Both the position numbers and the translations under genes were made by a program. From contig NZ_BRLB01000001.1 of the NCBI RefSeq assembly GCF_027923465.1, positions 186,001 through 250,000 of the forward strand: a DNA stretch of 64,000 nt, written 5' to 3'. How positions within the stretch are numbered: the stretch's first letter is position 1; each line of letters starts with the position of its first letter. Below the pieces are notes generated by a model that was not told where the DNA came from, did not search any database, and saw only the letters and a program-made list of their open reading frames with translations. Source of the DNA: Vallitalea longa (GTDB lineage Bacteria; Bacillota; Clostridia; Lachnospirales; Vallitaleaceae). Shown in pieces: positions 55,480 through 64,000 of this stretch.

Positions 55480-56392
55480 TTACAACACCTCCTATCAAGG
55501 ACATGTAGTAATTTTCCAGGTTGACGGACTTTTCTTTTATTTCCAGCAAACCTATACCATTACATACTGCAAGCTCGCTAATCTGTTCAACTCTAGAATT
55601 GTTGTCGAATATATGTATGATGTTATTCTGTAGAACTTTGAAATCTTTATAGCCTAGTTTTTGTTCTAATAATGCTGATAATTTATTGGCATTAGTCACT
55701 TTGATTTCAATAAAGCTCTTACATTTTTCTCCTAACTCTTCAGTTGATATCTGTTCTACCAACTTACCTTTATTCAGGAAACCATAACAAGTCGCAATAT
55801 TGGATAACTCTGTAAGTATATGACTAGAAATCAATATTGTAATGTTTTTTTCTTTATTAAGTTTCAACAGTAAGTTCCTAATCTCAACGATACCAGATGG
55901 ATCTAATCCATTGATTGGTTCATCAAGAAGCAATAAGTCTGGTTCTGTCATAATGGCAAGAGCCAAGCCCAACCTTTGTTTCATACCTAGAGACAAATCT
56001 GCAAATTTCTTTTTCTTAGCATAAAGTAAATTAACTTCTTCTAGGACTTTAGTGATTCTATCCTTACCTGGAATACCTCTTTGTATACGATAGTACTCCA
56101 TATTTTGCCATACTGTCAGATCAGAGTAAAAACCGGGAGCTTCAATAATTGACCCAATCTTTTTTCTTATACGTAGTAATTCTTTATCAGATGACTTAGA
56201 AAACAATTCGTAATCTCCACTAGAAGCTACTGTTTGTCCTGTCAAAATTCTTAGGAGGGTTGTTTTACCTGCTCCATTGTTTCCAACCAAACCATAAATA
56301 TCACCTTGCCCTACAGTTATATTTATATTTGATAAGGCAACATCTTCTCCATATGCCTTAGATAATTTATGAGTCCTTATAACTTCCTTCAT
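55472..56392 (-). CDS. ABC transporter ATPase (BcrA/LanF-like)
   Basis: A 306-aa ATPase with Walker A GNNGAGKTT (about 37-45), signature LSLGMKQRLGLA, Walker B LLLLDEPINGLDPSG and H-loop ISSHILTE. The C-terminal ~90 residues form the extension seen in bacitracin and lantibiotic resistance ATPases. It is the first gene after a 168-bp gap with tandem response-regulator-like repeats. Confidence 0.92.
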   Translation of the reverse strand: MKEVIRTHKLSKAYGEDVALSNINITVGQGDIYGLVGNNGAGKTTLLRILTGQTVASSGDYELFSKSSDKELLRIRKKIGSIIEAPGFYSDLTVWQNMEYYRIQRGIPGKDRITKVLEEVNLLYAKKKKFADLSLGMKQRLGLALAIMTEPDLLLLDEPINGLDPSGIVEIRNLLLKLNKEKNITILISSHILTELSNIATCYGFLNKGKLVEQISTEELGEKCKSFIEIKVTNANKLSALLEQKLGYKDFKVLQNNIIHIFDNNSRVEQISELAVCNGIGLLEIKEKSVNLENYYMSLIGGVVND

Positions 56393-56529
56393 TTTTATCT
56401 CCTTCTTTTGCTATTCATTATGTTTAATTACTCAACTCTCTCAATCAATATTCTTGAGGTATTTGAGTTAATTGCTCATTAACAAGTACACTACTAATGA
56501 TACATAAATATCTTTAATAAATATTCAAG

Positions 56530-56551
56530 AAAGTTTAAAGAAAGTTTAAAG
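56530..56551 (-). promoter_or_regulatory. Tandem 11-bp repeats, likely response-regulator site
   Basis: AAAGTTTAAAG occurs twice in tandem (56530-56540, 56541-56551), as expected for OmpR-type regulators. On the minus strand a TTGAAT element follows directly, a possible -35 for the ABC genes. Confidence 0.55.
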
Positions 56552-56560
56552 ATTATACTT

Positions 56561-57256
56561 TTAATTGCTTAGTTTAAATCCTATTCCCCATACTGTTTTT
56601 ATATATTCTTCTCCTTCTCCTACTATTTTCTTTATTTTCTTCCTTATATTACTAACATGAACATTAACAGAATTATCTTCTCCATAATAACCATTCTTCC
56701 AAACTTGTTCATACAGAGATTCTCTTGAGTATACCTTATTGGGATTCTTAAGCAGAATACACAAGATATCGAATTCATGTCTAGTCAAACATATATCTAC
56801 TCCATCAACCTCTACATGTCTTGACTCTTCGTCTAGTATCAATTTTTTGAACCTATACTCACTTTTATCATTTGTCTGTGAAGAGAATCTTCTATATCTC
56901 CTTAGCATTGAGTTGACTCTAGCTAGAATTTCTTCTGTTTCAAAAGGTTTGGTCATATAATCATCTGCCCCTATATTCAGAACATTAACCTTATCTTCTA
57001 GAGAGGTTTTTGCTGAGATAACAAGTATTGGGGTTTCTTTCTCTCTTCTGAATTCCTTAATCAATTCCTCTCCCGTTATGCCAGGTATCATAAGATCAAG
57101 TAACACTATATTAAATTCAGATATAGATAATTGTAGTGACGCTTCACTTCCAGAAAAAGCTTGGGTCACTTGATAACTTTTCTTTTCTAATATTTTTGTA
57201 ATCAAGTTGTTAACATCAACATCATCTTCTACTACTAAAATATGTTCTTGGTACAT
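56561..57256 (-). CDS. OmpR-family response regulator
   Basis: ATG at 57256 (231 aa) follows AGGAG; the start at 57304 has no site. The receiver domain has the DD pair and phospho-acceptor Asp in NIVLLDLMIPGITGEE (near 53) and Lys in DYMTKPFE. The C-terminal winged helix (VDICLTRHEFDILCILLKNPNKVYSRESLYEQVW, then DNSVNVHVSNIRKKI) is OmpR/PhoB type. It probably binds the tandem repeats before the ABC ATPase gene. Confidence 0.92.
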   Translation of the reverse strand: MYQEHILVVEDDVDVNNLITKILEKKSYQVTQAFSGSEASLQLSISEFNIVLLDLMIPGITGEELIKEFRREKETPILVISAKTSLEDKVNVLNIGADDYMTKPFETEEILARVNSMLRRYRRFSSQTNDKSEYRFKKLILDEESRHVEVDGVDICLTRHEFDILCILLKNPNKVYSRESLYEQVWKNGYYGEDNSVNVHVSNIRKKIKKIVGEGEEYIKTVWGIGFKLSN

Positions 57257-57437
57257 AGCTACTCCTAATCTATAATTAATTTTTAAATACTCTATTCCTA
57301 TCAAAACAAAGTCGTATATAATTTTATACCTATATCATATTTATTTCAATATTATTCAATAAATCTACTATACAAACTATACTAGTTAGTCCAAGATACG
57401 AATAATATGAACGTTATTAGTTATATTCATTGCATTC

Positions 57438-57478
57438 AAAAGTACCTATACTCTTCTTCAAAAGCATAGGCACTTTTT
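57438..57478 (-). terminator. Terminator of the Opp/PHP/HAD operon
   Basis: AAAAGTACCTAT pairs with ATAGGCACTTTT (one mismatch). On the minus strand it lies just after the HAD stop. Confidence 0.75.
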
Positions 57479-57488
57479 ATAATCCATT

Positions 57489-58058
57489 TTATCTGATATT
57501 ATTGATTTTTGATTTTTGATTAAATTCTGCTGCTAATGTATCATTAATTTTCTCTACCAACCCTACAAGTTCCATTGGTTTGTGAATGATATAGTCCGGC
57601 ATCTCACTCTCATCACTTGGTCGTTTGGGGTATCTGGGAGTCCAATCTAAATGTACACTAATCATATTCATCTCATTAGCTCCTTTAATATCCCTAGATA
57701 AATTGTTCCCCACCATAACTACCCGATAACAATCATACTTTGTTAACCCTGCAACTTCTAAGGCTGATTCAAACATTTTTGGATCAGGTTTACAAACTCC
57801 AATATCTTCAGAATAGATACACCCATCATAATAATCATATACCTCATGTAAAGTATGAACATTTATAAAAGATTGACGATAGCCATCTGCTACCATTATT
57901 ATAGTATATCCTTTTTCTTTAAGAGTAATTAGCATTTCTTTGGCTCCTGGTATCAAATCAGCTTTTAAAACCAATTTACTGTCTTCATCATATACTTCAG
58001 TACTCTCATCTACAATAGTATCTCCACTATCAATAAAAATAACTATCTTCTTTTCCAT
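57489..58058 (-). CDS. HAD family hydrolase
   Basis: ATG at 58058 (189 aa) follows GGAG. Motif I is FIDSGDTIVDE: the second catalytic Asp is shifted (D-S-G-D-T), as in several dehalogenase-like members. Motif II is IIMVADGY, and motif III/IV lies in KPDPKMFESAL and MVGNNLSRDIKGANE. It is probably a phosphatase on a small substrate, last gene of the operon after the PHP gene. Confidence 0.82.
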   Translation of the reverse strand: MEKKIVIFIDSGDTIVDESTEVYDEDSKLVLKADLIPGAKEMLITLKEKGYTIIMVADGYRQSFINVHTLHEVYDYYDGCIYSEDIGVCKPDPKMFESALEVAGLTKYDCYRVVMVGNNLSRDIKGANEMNMISVHLDWTPRYPKRPSDESEMPDYIIHKPMELVGLVEKINDTLAAEFNQKSKINNIR

Positions 58059-58102
58059 CACATTGCTCCATTTCTCTATAGTTAATCTCTAATTATGAGG
58101 CA

Positions 58103-59116
58103 TTAATATAGATCCTTAATAAAAATCGGATTACTATAACCTATATTTCCCTTATAATCAACACATTCAACTCTAATATATACCATCTCTTTCTTTATTC
58201 TTAAATTAGCTTTAGTTAATGGAGATGCATCTTTATTAAAGAATATACCCCCTCGTTCTGGATAAGCTTTAAATTCTATGAACTTACATTCTGAACATTC
58301 GACTTTTACAAACCCATCCTCTACACTTAAACTGTAGATTTCAGGTCCAGTACTTGAATAGTAATCCCCCTTTTTTAGAGCTGTCACTATATTTGCATGA
58401 GATAAACTATCTACCTGTACCATAACCCAACCACCAAAGTGATCTTTTATTACAGTATCAGTCCATTGGAAATGTGCATCATCAGATGCTATCCCAAAAA
58501 CTTTTCTACCTTTTCTTAATAAGTAATCCCAAAAACTAGCACCATAAGATCCACTAGTATTGAATTCACTACCATGATTATAAATTTCTAACGCGAAGTA
58601 CCCATCTAATTGCTCTAACATGTCATATGTATGCATTGACCATTCAGGGTGATTATATATTACAATATTACCTTTTTCTCTCATTTCATTTATTTTATTT
58701 TGAACAGTTAATAATCCTTCCCACTTTTCCCGTTCAGTAAAATTATCAAGATGAGAATATCTTTCTTTTACCTTTACAGTAGGATCGTCAATTGCGCTTA
58801 AGTGAAACCCTAGATTTCTTGATGGATTTGGTGCCATCTTGCCTTTCTCCATTGCTGGTAATACTATAAAATCTTCACTATTTAATTCATCGTATTTTCC
58901 ATAGATATCATGATCGGTTAGTGCTAAAAAATCATATCCTGCATCTTTATATAATTTTGCTGTCTCTTGCGGAGAAAAAGCACCATCCGATACAGTAGTA
59001 TGTGTATGTAGGTTTCCTTTAAAAAATGGTTTTTCTTTATCCAAGTATACTTTATCTTTCAATTTTACAAATATCCTTTCATAATTAAATAAAATATCAG
59101 TATTAAGTTTCTCCAC
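58103..59116 (-). CDS. PHP domain metallo-phosphoesterase-like protein
   Basis: A 337-aa protein (GTG start at 59116, without a strong ribosome site) with PHP-domain metal motifs NLHTHTTVSDG (near 36), ALTDHDIYGK (near 65), IVIYNHPEW and FGIASDDAHF. The C-terminal ~80 residues are beta-rich. PHP proteins hydrolyse phosphoesters or act as histidinol-phosphatase-like enzymes. In this operon it may process an imported phosphorylated sugar or glycan. Confidence 0.85.
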   Translation of the reverse strand: MEKLNTDILFNYERIFVKLKDKVYLDKEKPFFKGNLHTHTTVSDGAFSPQETAKLYKDAGYDFLALTDHDIYGKYDELNSEDFIVLPAMEKGKMAPNPSRNLGFHLSAIDDPTVKVKERYSHLDNFTEREKWEGLLTVQNKINEMREKGNIVIYNHPEWSMHTYDMLEQLDGYFALEIYNHGSEFNTSGSYGASFWDYLLRKGRKVFGIASDDAHFQWTDTVIKDHFGGWVMVQVDSLSHANIVTALKKGDYYSSTGPEIYSLSVEDGFVKVECSECKFIEFKAYPERGGIFFNKDASPLTKANLRIKKEMVYIRVECVDYKGNIGYSNPIFIKDLY

Positions 59117-59178
59117 TAGTTCTATTAGTTATATGGTCTCATTAATACATAATTGGCTTTCTAACTTTCGTAATTCTA

Positions 59179-60171
59179 TTATTTATTTATAATACCTTTC
59201 AAATCAATTTCATTAGCCCTATGACATGCTACAAAGTGATTCGGTTCTTTTTCTATCAACTCTACATTTTTTGTTTTACATTCATCCACACAATATTTAC
59301 AACGTGTATGGAAAAAACACCCTTTTGGAGGATCTGCAGGATTAGGAATCTCTCCTTCTAATGGGATTCTATCAGATATTTTAGTAGGATCAGCTACTGG
59401 AACTGCCGACAATAAGGCTTCTGTATATGGATGAAGAGGTTTTTTGAACAATTCATCTGTTTTACAATATTCTACTATTTTACCTAAATACATTACAGCT
59501 ATCTTATCTGATATATACTCTACTACTGATAAATCATGACTAATAAAAATATAGGTTAGATCAAGTTCATTTTGAAGCTCTTTCAAAAGGTTAATTACCT
59601 GTGCTTGTACAGAAACATCCAATGCAGAAACTGATTCATCACAAACAATTAACTGTGGAAATAGCACCAAAGCTCTAGCTATTCCAATTCTTTGACGTTG
59701 TCCACCAGAAAAAGCATGAGGATACCTCATCAAATATGAAGGATTCAATCCAACTTTCGTTGCAATATCTTTAACCTTTGTTTCAATTTCTTTTTTAGAT
59801 AATTTGAAATTAGCCTTTAGAGGTTCAGAAATGATATCATATACAGTCATTCTAGGATCTAATGATGAATAGGGATCTTGAAAAATCATCTGTATTTCTT
59901 TTCGTAATTGCTTAAGTAATTTTTTATCAATATTTGCTAAATCATATTCCCTACCATCTTTTGATTTATATATTATTTCTCCCTTAGTCGGCTTATGTGC
60001 GTTAACGATACAACGACCAAGTGTTGATTTTCCACAACCTGATTCGCCAACAACTCCAATAGTTTCTCCTTTATCAACTTCAAAGCTCACACCATTAACT
60101 GCTTTTATATCTGCTTTTTTAGAGGAGAAAACTTTATCTAAATCTTTTATTTTTAATATTACTTCTGACAT
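59179..60171 (-). CDS. Oligopeptide/oligosaccharide ABC transporter ATPase (OppF-like)
   Basis: A 330-aa ATPase with Walker A GESGCGKST, signature FSGGQRQRIGIARAL, Walker B LIVCDESVSALDVSVQ and the C-terminal OppF/DppF Cys-containing tail (GCFFHTRCKYCVDEC), which in this group can bind an Fe-S cluster. It forms a heterodimer with the OppD-like ATPase 11 bp upstream. Confidence 0.92.
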   Translation of the reverse strand: MSEVILKIKDLDKVFSSKKADIKAVNGVSFEVDKGETIGVVGESGCGKSTLGRCIVNAHKPTKGEIIYKSKDGREYDLANIDKKLLKQLRKEIQMIFQDPYSSLDPRMTVYDIISEPLKANFKLSKKEIETKVKDIATKVGLNPSYLMRYPHAFSGGQRQRIGIARALVLFPQLIVCDESVSALDVSVQAQVINLLKELQNELDLTYIFISHDLSVVEYISDKIAVMYLGKIVEYCKTDELFKKPLHPYTEALLSAVPVADPTKISDRIPLEGEIPNPADPPKGCFFHTRCKYCVDECKTKNVELIEKEPNHFVACHRANEIDLKGIINK

Positions 60172-60182
60172 ATTACTCCTCC

Positions 60183-61226
60183 TTATTTATTAATGTCATT
60201 TATTTTATTATTATCAATGTTATAACAAGCTACATAATGATCTTCACTAACTTGAGTTAAGCAAGGTTCTTTAGCTAAACATTTCTTATCATCACGAGAA
60301 GTACATCTATCATAAAAAGAACACCTGTCTGGTAAATTCATAGCTAAAGGTACTGTACCTTCAATAGAAAATAATTTTTCTTTTGAAGCTCCAATATTAT
60401 GTACAGAACCAATTAAGCCTCTTGTATATGGATGCATAGGATTCTTAAAGATTTCGTATACAGATGCATATTCAACAATTCTTCCTAAATACATGACTGC
60501 AACTTTATCACACATTTTTGCCACAGTACCCAAATCATGTGTAATATATAAAATTGACATCTTAAATTCCTTCTGCAATTCCTTCATAAGCTCTAAAATC
60601 TGAGCTTGTATAGTAACATCTAGTGCAGTAGTAGGTTCATCTGCAATTAGCAACTTAGGATTACAGACTAGCGACATAGCTATAAGTGCTCGTTGTAACA
60701 TCCCTCCTGAAAATTCATGAGGGTACTGATTAAATCTTTTTGAAGCATCAGCAATTCCAACTCTAGTCATCATTTTAATTGATATCTTTTCTGCTTCTTT
60801 TTTATTTTTAGTTATATGTAAACGAACTGCTTCTGATATTTGATTACCAACAGTATACAATGGAGAAAAAGATGTCATAGGCTCTTGAAAAATCATTGAT
60901 ATTTTCTTTCCTCTAATTTTTCTAAGCTCTTTACTTTTTCTCTTATACTCTAGAAGATTGATACACCTATTATCCATTTTAAACATAACACTACCGCTTC
61001 TAATGCAGTTTTTATTATTAATTCCTAAAATAGCTTTAGATGTAAGACTTTTACCACACCCAGACTCACCAACAAGTCCTAGAGTTTCTTGTTCTTTTAT
61101 ATTAAAACTTACTCCTCTCACTGGGGTTAAGATTCCCTCATCTAATTTTATCTTTACCTCTAAATCCTTTACTTCAAGAATATTGGTATTTTCTATATTA
61201 GACATACTATCTATTCTATTATTCAT
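60183..61226 (-). CDS. Oligopeptide/oligosaccharide ABC transporter ATPase (OppD-like)
   Basis: A 347-aa ATPase with Walker A GESGCGKSL, signature FSGGMLQRALIAMSL, Walker B LLIADEPTTALDVTIQ and the Cys-rich C-terminal tail (RCSFYDRCTSRDDKKCLAKEPC) of OppD/DppD. It follows OppC by 15 bp in the same operon. Confidence 0.92.
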   Translation of the reverse strand: MNNRIDSMSNIENTNILEVKDLEVKIKLDEGILTPVRGVSFNIKEQETLGLVGESGCGKSLTSKAILGINNKNCIRSGSVMFKMDNRCINLLEYKRKSKELRKIRGKKISMIFQEPMTSFSPLYTVGNQISEAVRLHITKNKKEAEKISIKMMTRVGIADASKRFNQYPHEFSGGMLQRALIAMSLVCNPKLLIADEPTTALDVTIQAQILELMKELQKEFKMSILYITHDLGTVAKMCDKVAVMYLGRIVEYASVYEIFKNPMHPYTRGLIGSVHNIGASKEKLFSIEGTVPLAMNLPDRCSFYDRCTSRDDKKCLAKEPCLTQVSEDHYVACYNIDNNKINDINK

Positions 61227-61241
61227 AATATTTCACCTCAC

Positions 61242-62435
61242 TTACTTATATGGGTCAGCTGAATCACGTAATCCATCGCCTAAGAAATTATAAGCAAGAA
61301 CCGTTATGATAACGTATATAACAGGGATAAGTTTCCATGGATGATTAGCAATATTAGGGATGCTTTGACATTCTTGAAGTAATACTCCCCAGCTAGTGGC
61401 TGGGGAACGCATTCCCAAGCCAAGAAAACTCATAGATGTTTCACCTAATATCATTGCAGGAATACCAAGTGTAAGGCTAACTATTAAATAACTCATGAAT
61501 CCTGGCACAAGGTGTTTAACCACAATTTTAAAATCACTTACTCCACATAATCTTGCAGCAGTAACATAATCTTCATTCTTTAATGATAAAAATTTACTTC
61601 TAACTACTCTTGCTAATTTCGGCCAACTTAATAATGACATGATTATCGTTATGTATAGATATACTTTTATTATACCAATACCTGCAGGAATTGCAGCTGA
61701 TAATGCCATCCATAATGGTAACGTAGGAAATGATGTCAATACCTCAATAATTCTCTGTATGATAGTATCTATAATCCCACCGTAATATCCAGAAATACTA
61801 CCCATTAATAATGCCAGTACAAATGAAATAGCTGTACCAACAAGAGGTATCGTTAAGGATACTTGACTACCAATTAATATTCTTGAAAATAAATCTCTTC
61901 CTAATTGATCAGCTCCAAAAAGCATTATTTGAATGGGTTCTTCTCCTTCTGGAAGATTGGAATTATCTACTCCATACAAGTGAATATCACTTTTGAATAA
62001 ACCCAGTATCTTATAAGGTGTCCCTTTGACAAAGAAATCAATTTTGTATGGTTGACTTTTATTTTCCTTGAAATATTTCATTTCATATTCATCATATGCT
62101 ATTTCATTTGGATATACAAAAGGACCTACCCATTTACCATCATGCTTAAAATGAATTTTGCTAGGTGGTGCATTGGAGTAAGAAGCCGAAAAATCTTCCA
62201 AACCTTTTGGTGCTAGAAAACCAGCAAAAATAACTCCAAAATATAAAATACCTAAAATCCAAAAACTTATAACAGCTAATCTATGTTTGATAAGCTTTCG
62301 ATACATTAACTGCCATTGGGATGCTAAATAATATTTTTCTTGTTTACGAATTTGTTTTTCTTTCTTCTTTTTTTGACGTCTTTCCTTATCAAATAAATTC
62401 TGAAGGAAAGAAACATTAATCTTTTGTTTTTCCAT
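61242..62435 (-). CDS. Opp-type ABC permease (OppC-like) with long N-terminal extension
   Basis: A 397-aa permease. Residues 1-50 are a highly charged cytosolic extension (KERRQKKKKEKQIRKQEK). A first TM (about 55-75) is followed by a ~95-residue external domain, then five TM helices with the coupling motif AARLCGVSDFKIVVKHLVPG. OppC-type domain order is clear; the long external segment is as in E. coli YejE-like subunits. It starts at the last base of the OppB-like gene. Confidence 0.9.
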   Translation of the reverse strand: MEKQKINVSFLQNLFDKERRQKKKKEKQIRKQEKYYLASQWQLMYRKLIKHRLAVISFWILGILYFGVIFAGFLAPKGLEDFSASYSNAPPSKIHFKHDGKWVGPFVYPNEIAYDEYEMKYFKENKSQPYKIDFFVKGTPYKILGLFKSDIHLYGVDNSNLPEGEEPIQIMLFGADQLGRDLFSRILIGSQVSLTIPLVGTAISFVLALLMGSISGYYGGIIDTIIQRIIEVLTSFPTLPLWMALSAAIPAGIGIIKVYLYITIIMSLLSWPKLARVVRSKFLSLKNEDYVTAARLCGVSDFKIVVKHLVPGFMSYLIVSLTLGIPAMILGETSMSFLGLGMRSPATSWGVLLQECQSIPNIANHPWKLIPVIYVIITVLAYNFLGDGLRDSADPYK

Positions 62436-63421
62436 TATTTACTTTCCTCCATATGTTTTATTCTAGGATCCAATACTGCTAACAGTATGTCCGATAATAA
62501 TGTTCCCAAAACTACTAATGTAGCAGATATTAATAAAATACCACCTGATAAATATACATCTTGAGATTGAAGCGCTTTCAAAAGTATTGGTCCTTGAGTT
62601 GGAAGCATTAACACAATTGCAGTAATAGTTGAACCAGTAAAAATGTTTGAAATCATAGGTCCTAATCCAGCTACTATTGGATTAAGTACAGATCTCATGG
62701 CATATTTATACGTAATCGTACTTTCACTTACTCCTTTTGCTCTAGTACATAGTACATATGGTTTTTCTTGTTCATCTAACATTTGTGCACGAACAATACG
62801 AATCAAACTACAAGTTCCACCTGTTCCAATAACAATAATTGGTATAATTAAATGTGATAAAAAATCTACAAATGATGCCCACGAGGTTATACCACCCTCT
62901 GGAAATAATCCCATAAGTGGTTTTCCGAACCACTTGTACGAAGCAAACATTAAAACAATTGCAAATAAAAAATTCGGTATTGCCATTCCTAAGAATCCAA
63001 TAAATGTAAAAATATAATCTCCAATTGAATATTGGTGTTTAGCAGCATATATGGCTATAGGAATAGAAACTAAATAAGTAAATAACATTGTTACAAAAGA
63101 TAATAATAATGTATTACCTAAAACTTCTCCAATCTTAGATAGAACCTCTTGGTTATAATAAAAAGATATTCCCCAATCACCTTTAAATATCCCTGTAAGC
63201 CAACTAAAGTATTGTTCTAAAATTGGTTTATCAACACCATACATTTCTTTCAATAATTCTACCTCATCTTGAGTTACCGTTTCCCCTTCAGCAATCATAT
63301 TAGTAACTATAGTATCAACATAATCACCAGGCGGAAGCTGTATAACCACAAAAACAGCAAATGTAATAATAAAAATCGTTATACAAGCCATAAATATTCT
63401 TTTAAGAATAAATTTTGTCAT
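62435..63421 (-). CDS. Opp-type ABC permease (OppB-like)
   Basis: ATG at 63421 (328 aa) follows AAAGGTG. It shows the OppB layout: TM1, external loop (PPGDYVDTIVTNMIAEGE), then five TM helices with coupling motif CTRAKGVSESTITYKYAMRS. It is preceded by a 295-bp gap with a strong hairpin after the binding-protein gene. Confidence 0.9.
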   Translation of the reverse strand: MTKFILKRIFMACITIFIITFAVFVVIQLPPGDYVDTIVTNMIAEGETVTQDEVELLKEMYGVDKPILEQYFSWLTGIFKGDWGISFYYNQEVLSKIGEVLGNTLLLSFVTMLFTYLVSIPIAIYAAKHQYSIGDYIFTFIGFLGMAIPNFLFAIVLMFASYKWFGKPLMGLFPEGGITSWASFVDFLSHLIIPIIVIGTGGTCSLIRIVRAQMLDEQEKPYVLCTRAKGVSESTITYKYAMRSVLNPIVAGLGPMISNIFTGSTITAIVLMLPTQGPILLKALQSQDVYLSGGILLISATLVVLGTLLSDILLAVLDPRIKHMEESK

Positions 63422-63630
63422 CTTAATCACCTTTATTATAATATTTTTAAGAATTTCAATGAATATAGTAGATTAGAAAAGCCAAAATATATGTGTAACA
63501 TTAAATAATCGGCACCAAAAAATTATTTAAGTTATTAAACTTATTAAATTGAGGTGAACTAATTTCAACTTAGTTAACAAACTAATACGATACACATTTA
63601 TTAAATTTTTATTGTATTCTTATTTAAAAC

Positions 63631-63667
63631 AATATGTAGAATTTACTTAAAATAAATTCTACATATT
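63631..63667 (-). terminator. Intercistronic hairpin after binding-protein gene
   Basis: A perfect 15-bp stem (AATATGTAGAATTTA with its complement at 63653-63667), 7-nt loop, about 50 bp after the binding-protein stop. It would favour accumulation of the binding-protein mRNA. Confidence 0.75.
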
Positions 63668-63716
63668 AATAATTAAGTTAAATACTTTAGAACTCACTAT
63701 TTAAAACATATAAAAT

Positions 63717-64000
63717 CTACTTAACTATATACGCTTGTTCAAATCTAGCAAGATTTTCAAATCTAAATTCATCTGCAAGCACTAAACCATCTGGGTAATT
63801 TTTCAAATCATTGCCAATAAGAAATCTAGCAGGAGCAGGTGATAAAAATCCAATACCCCAAATATTTTCTTTATGTAAGTCATATATTTTTTGTGCAGTT
63901 TCAGAAACTACTTTATTTCTATCAGTGCCAGTAGCAGTTATAATGTTTTCATAAGCTTTAACTAACTCTAACATATCTCCCGTAGGTTCAATTCCTCCGT
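63717..64000 (-). CDS. Opp-type substrate-binding protein, C-terminal part (cut by window edge)
   Basis: The minus-strand frame is open to the right edge (preceding residues GGIEPTGDM) and ends at 63717. The visible ~94 residues (MLELVKAYENIIT, IWGIGFLSPAPARFLIGNDLKNYPDGLVLADEF) resemble the C-terminal lobe of family 5 peptide/oligosaccharide-binding lipoproteins. The ATG at 63974 is internal, not the start. Its position before OppBCDF genes supports the call. Confidence 0.75.
   Translation of the reverse strand, partial: GGIEPTGDMLELVKAYENIITATGTDRNKVVSETAQKIYDLHKENIWGIGFLSPAPARFLIGNDLKNYPDGLVLADEFRFENLARFEQAYIVK

Noticed and set aside
1-64000. CRISPR arrays, tRNA/rRNA genes, transposases or prophage genes
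   Set aside because: I looked for regular repeats, tRNA-like cloverleaf and CCA ends, and transposase or phage proteins, and found none.

Overview
The window comes from an AT-rich, Gram-positive-type bacterium, most likely a member of class Clostridia (Lachnospiraceae or Vallitalea-like). The basis is strong AGGAGG ribosome sites, frequent TTG/GTG starts, lipobox solute-binding proteins, LplABC and MalFG sugar ABC systems and MDR-like ABC pairs. The genus is an inference. I see no rRNA, tRNA, CRISPR array, transposase or prophage gene. Nearly all genes are on the minus strand.

Layout. (1) 1-10.7 kb: a three-gene operon for a small two-domain beta protein (228 aa), a 1162-aa protein and a giant protein of at least 2131 aa that runs off the left edge. 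The giant has a GT-B-like N-terminus, long beta-rich repeats and LysM-like segments. I do not recognise the function; this is the best candidate for an undescribed system. (2) 10.9-13.1 kb: a three-TM winged-helix membrane protein, an N-terminal-Cys (Ntn) amide hydrolase and a P-loop kinase. (3) 13.5-16.7 kb: a fucose/arabinose isomerase-family enzyme with a divergent AraC regulator, then a secreted PrcB-domain protein. (4) 16.8-23.6 kb: a heterodimeric ABC exporter-fold pair behind a Fur-box-like promoter, a MerR regulator and an enoate reductase-type flavoenzyme whose promoter has the 19-bp spacer typical of MerR control. (5) 23.7-25 kb: a GH3 gene remnant, a DPH6-like ATP pyrophosphatase and an ACT protein. 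(6) 25-36 kb: a mannoside locus with GH38 alpha-mannosidase, MalFG-type transporter, a cytosolic PQQ-like beta-propeller protein and an AraC regulator, tied together by a shared promoter motif. (7) 36-40 kb: small unknown proteins, a methyltransferase, a Crp/Fnr regulator and an XRE regulator.

(8) 40-53 kb: a nine-gene operon (LplB, LplC, lipoprotein, GH29, GH18, GH29, a CBM9-like/transglutaminase-fold protein, LacI, GH130). All glycosidases lack signal peptides, so oligosaccharides are probably imported and then cut inside the cell. The enzyme set fits fucosylated chitobiose or N-glycan core fragments, and the transglutaminase-fold protein may be a PNGase-like deglycosylase with a degenerate second copy of its catalytic core. 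(9) 53.7-57.3 kb: a response regulator, ABC ATPase, ABC-2 permease and histidine kinase module of the antimicrobial-peptide resistance type. (10) 57.4-64 kb: an Opp-type peptide/oligosaccharide ABC operon (binding protein cut by the right edge) ending in PHP and HAD phosphoesterase-family genes.

Intergenic regions hold many clear hairpin terminators, several candidate operators, and a family of short interspersed repeats at about 34.9, 40.0, 53.2 and 53.6 kb.
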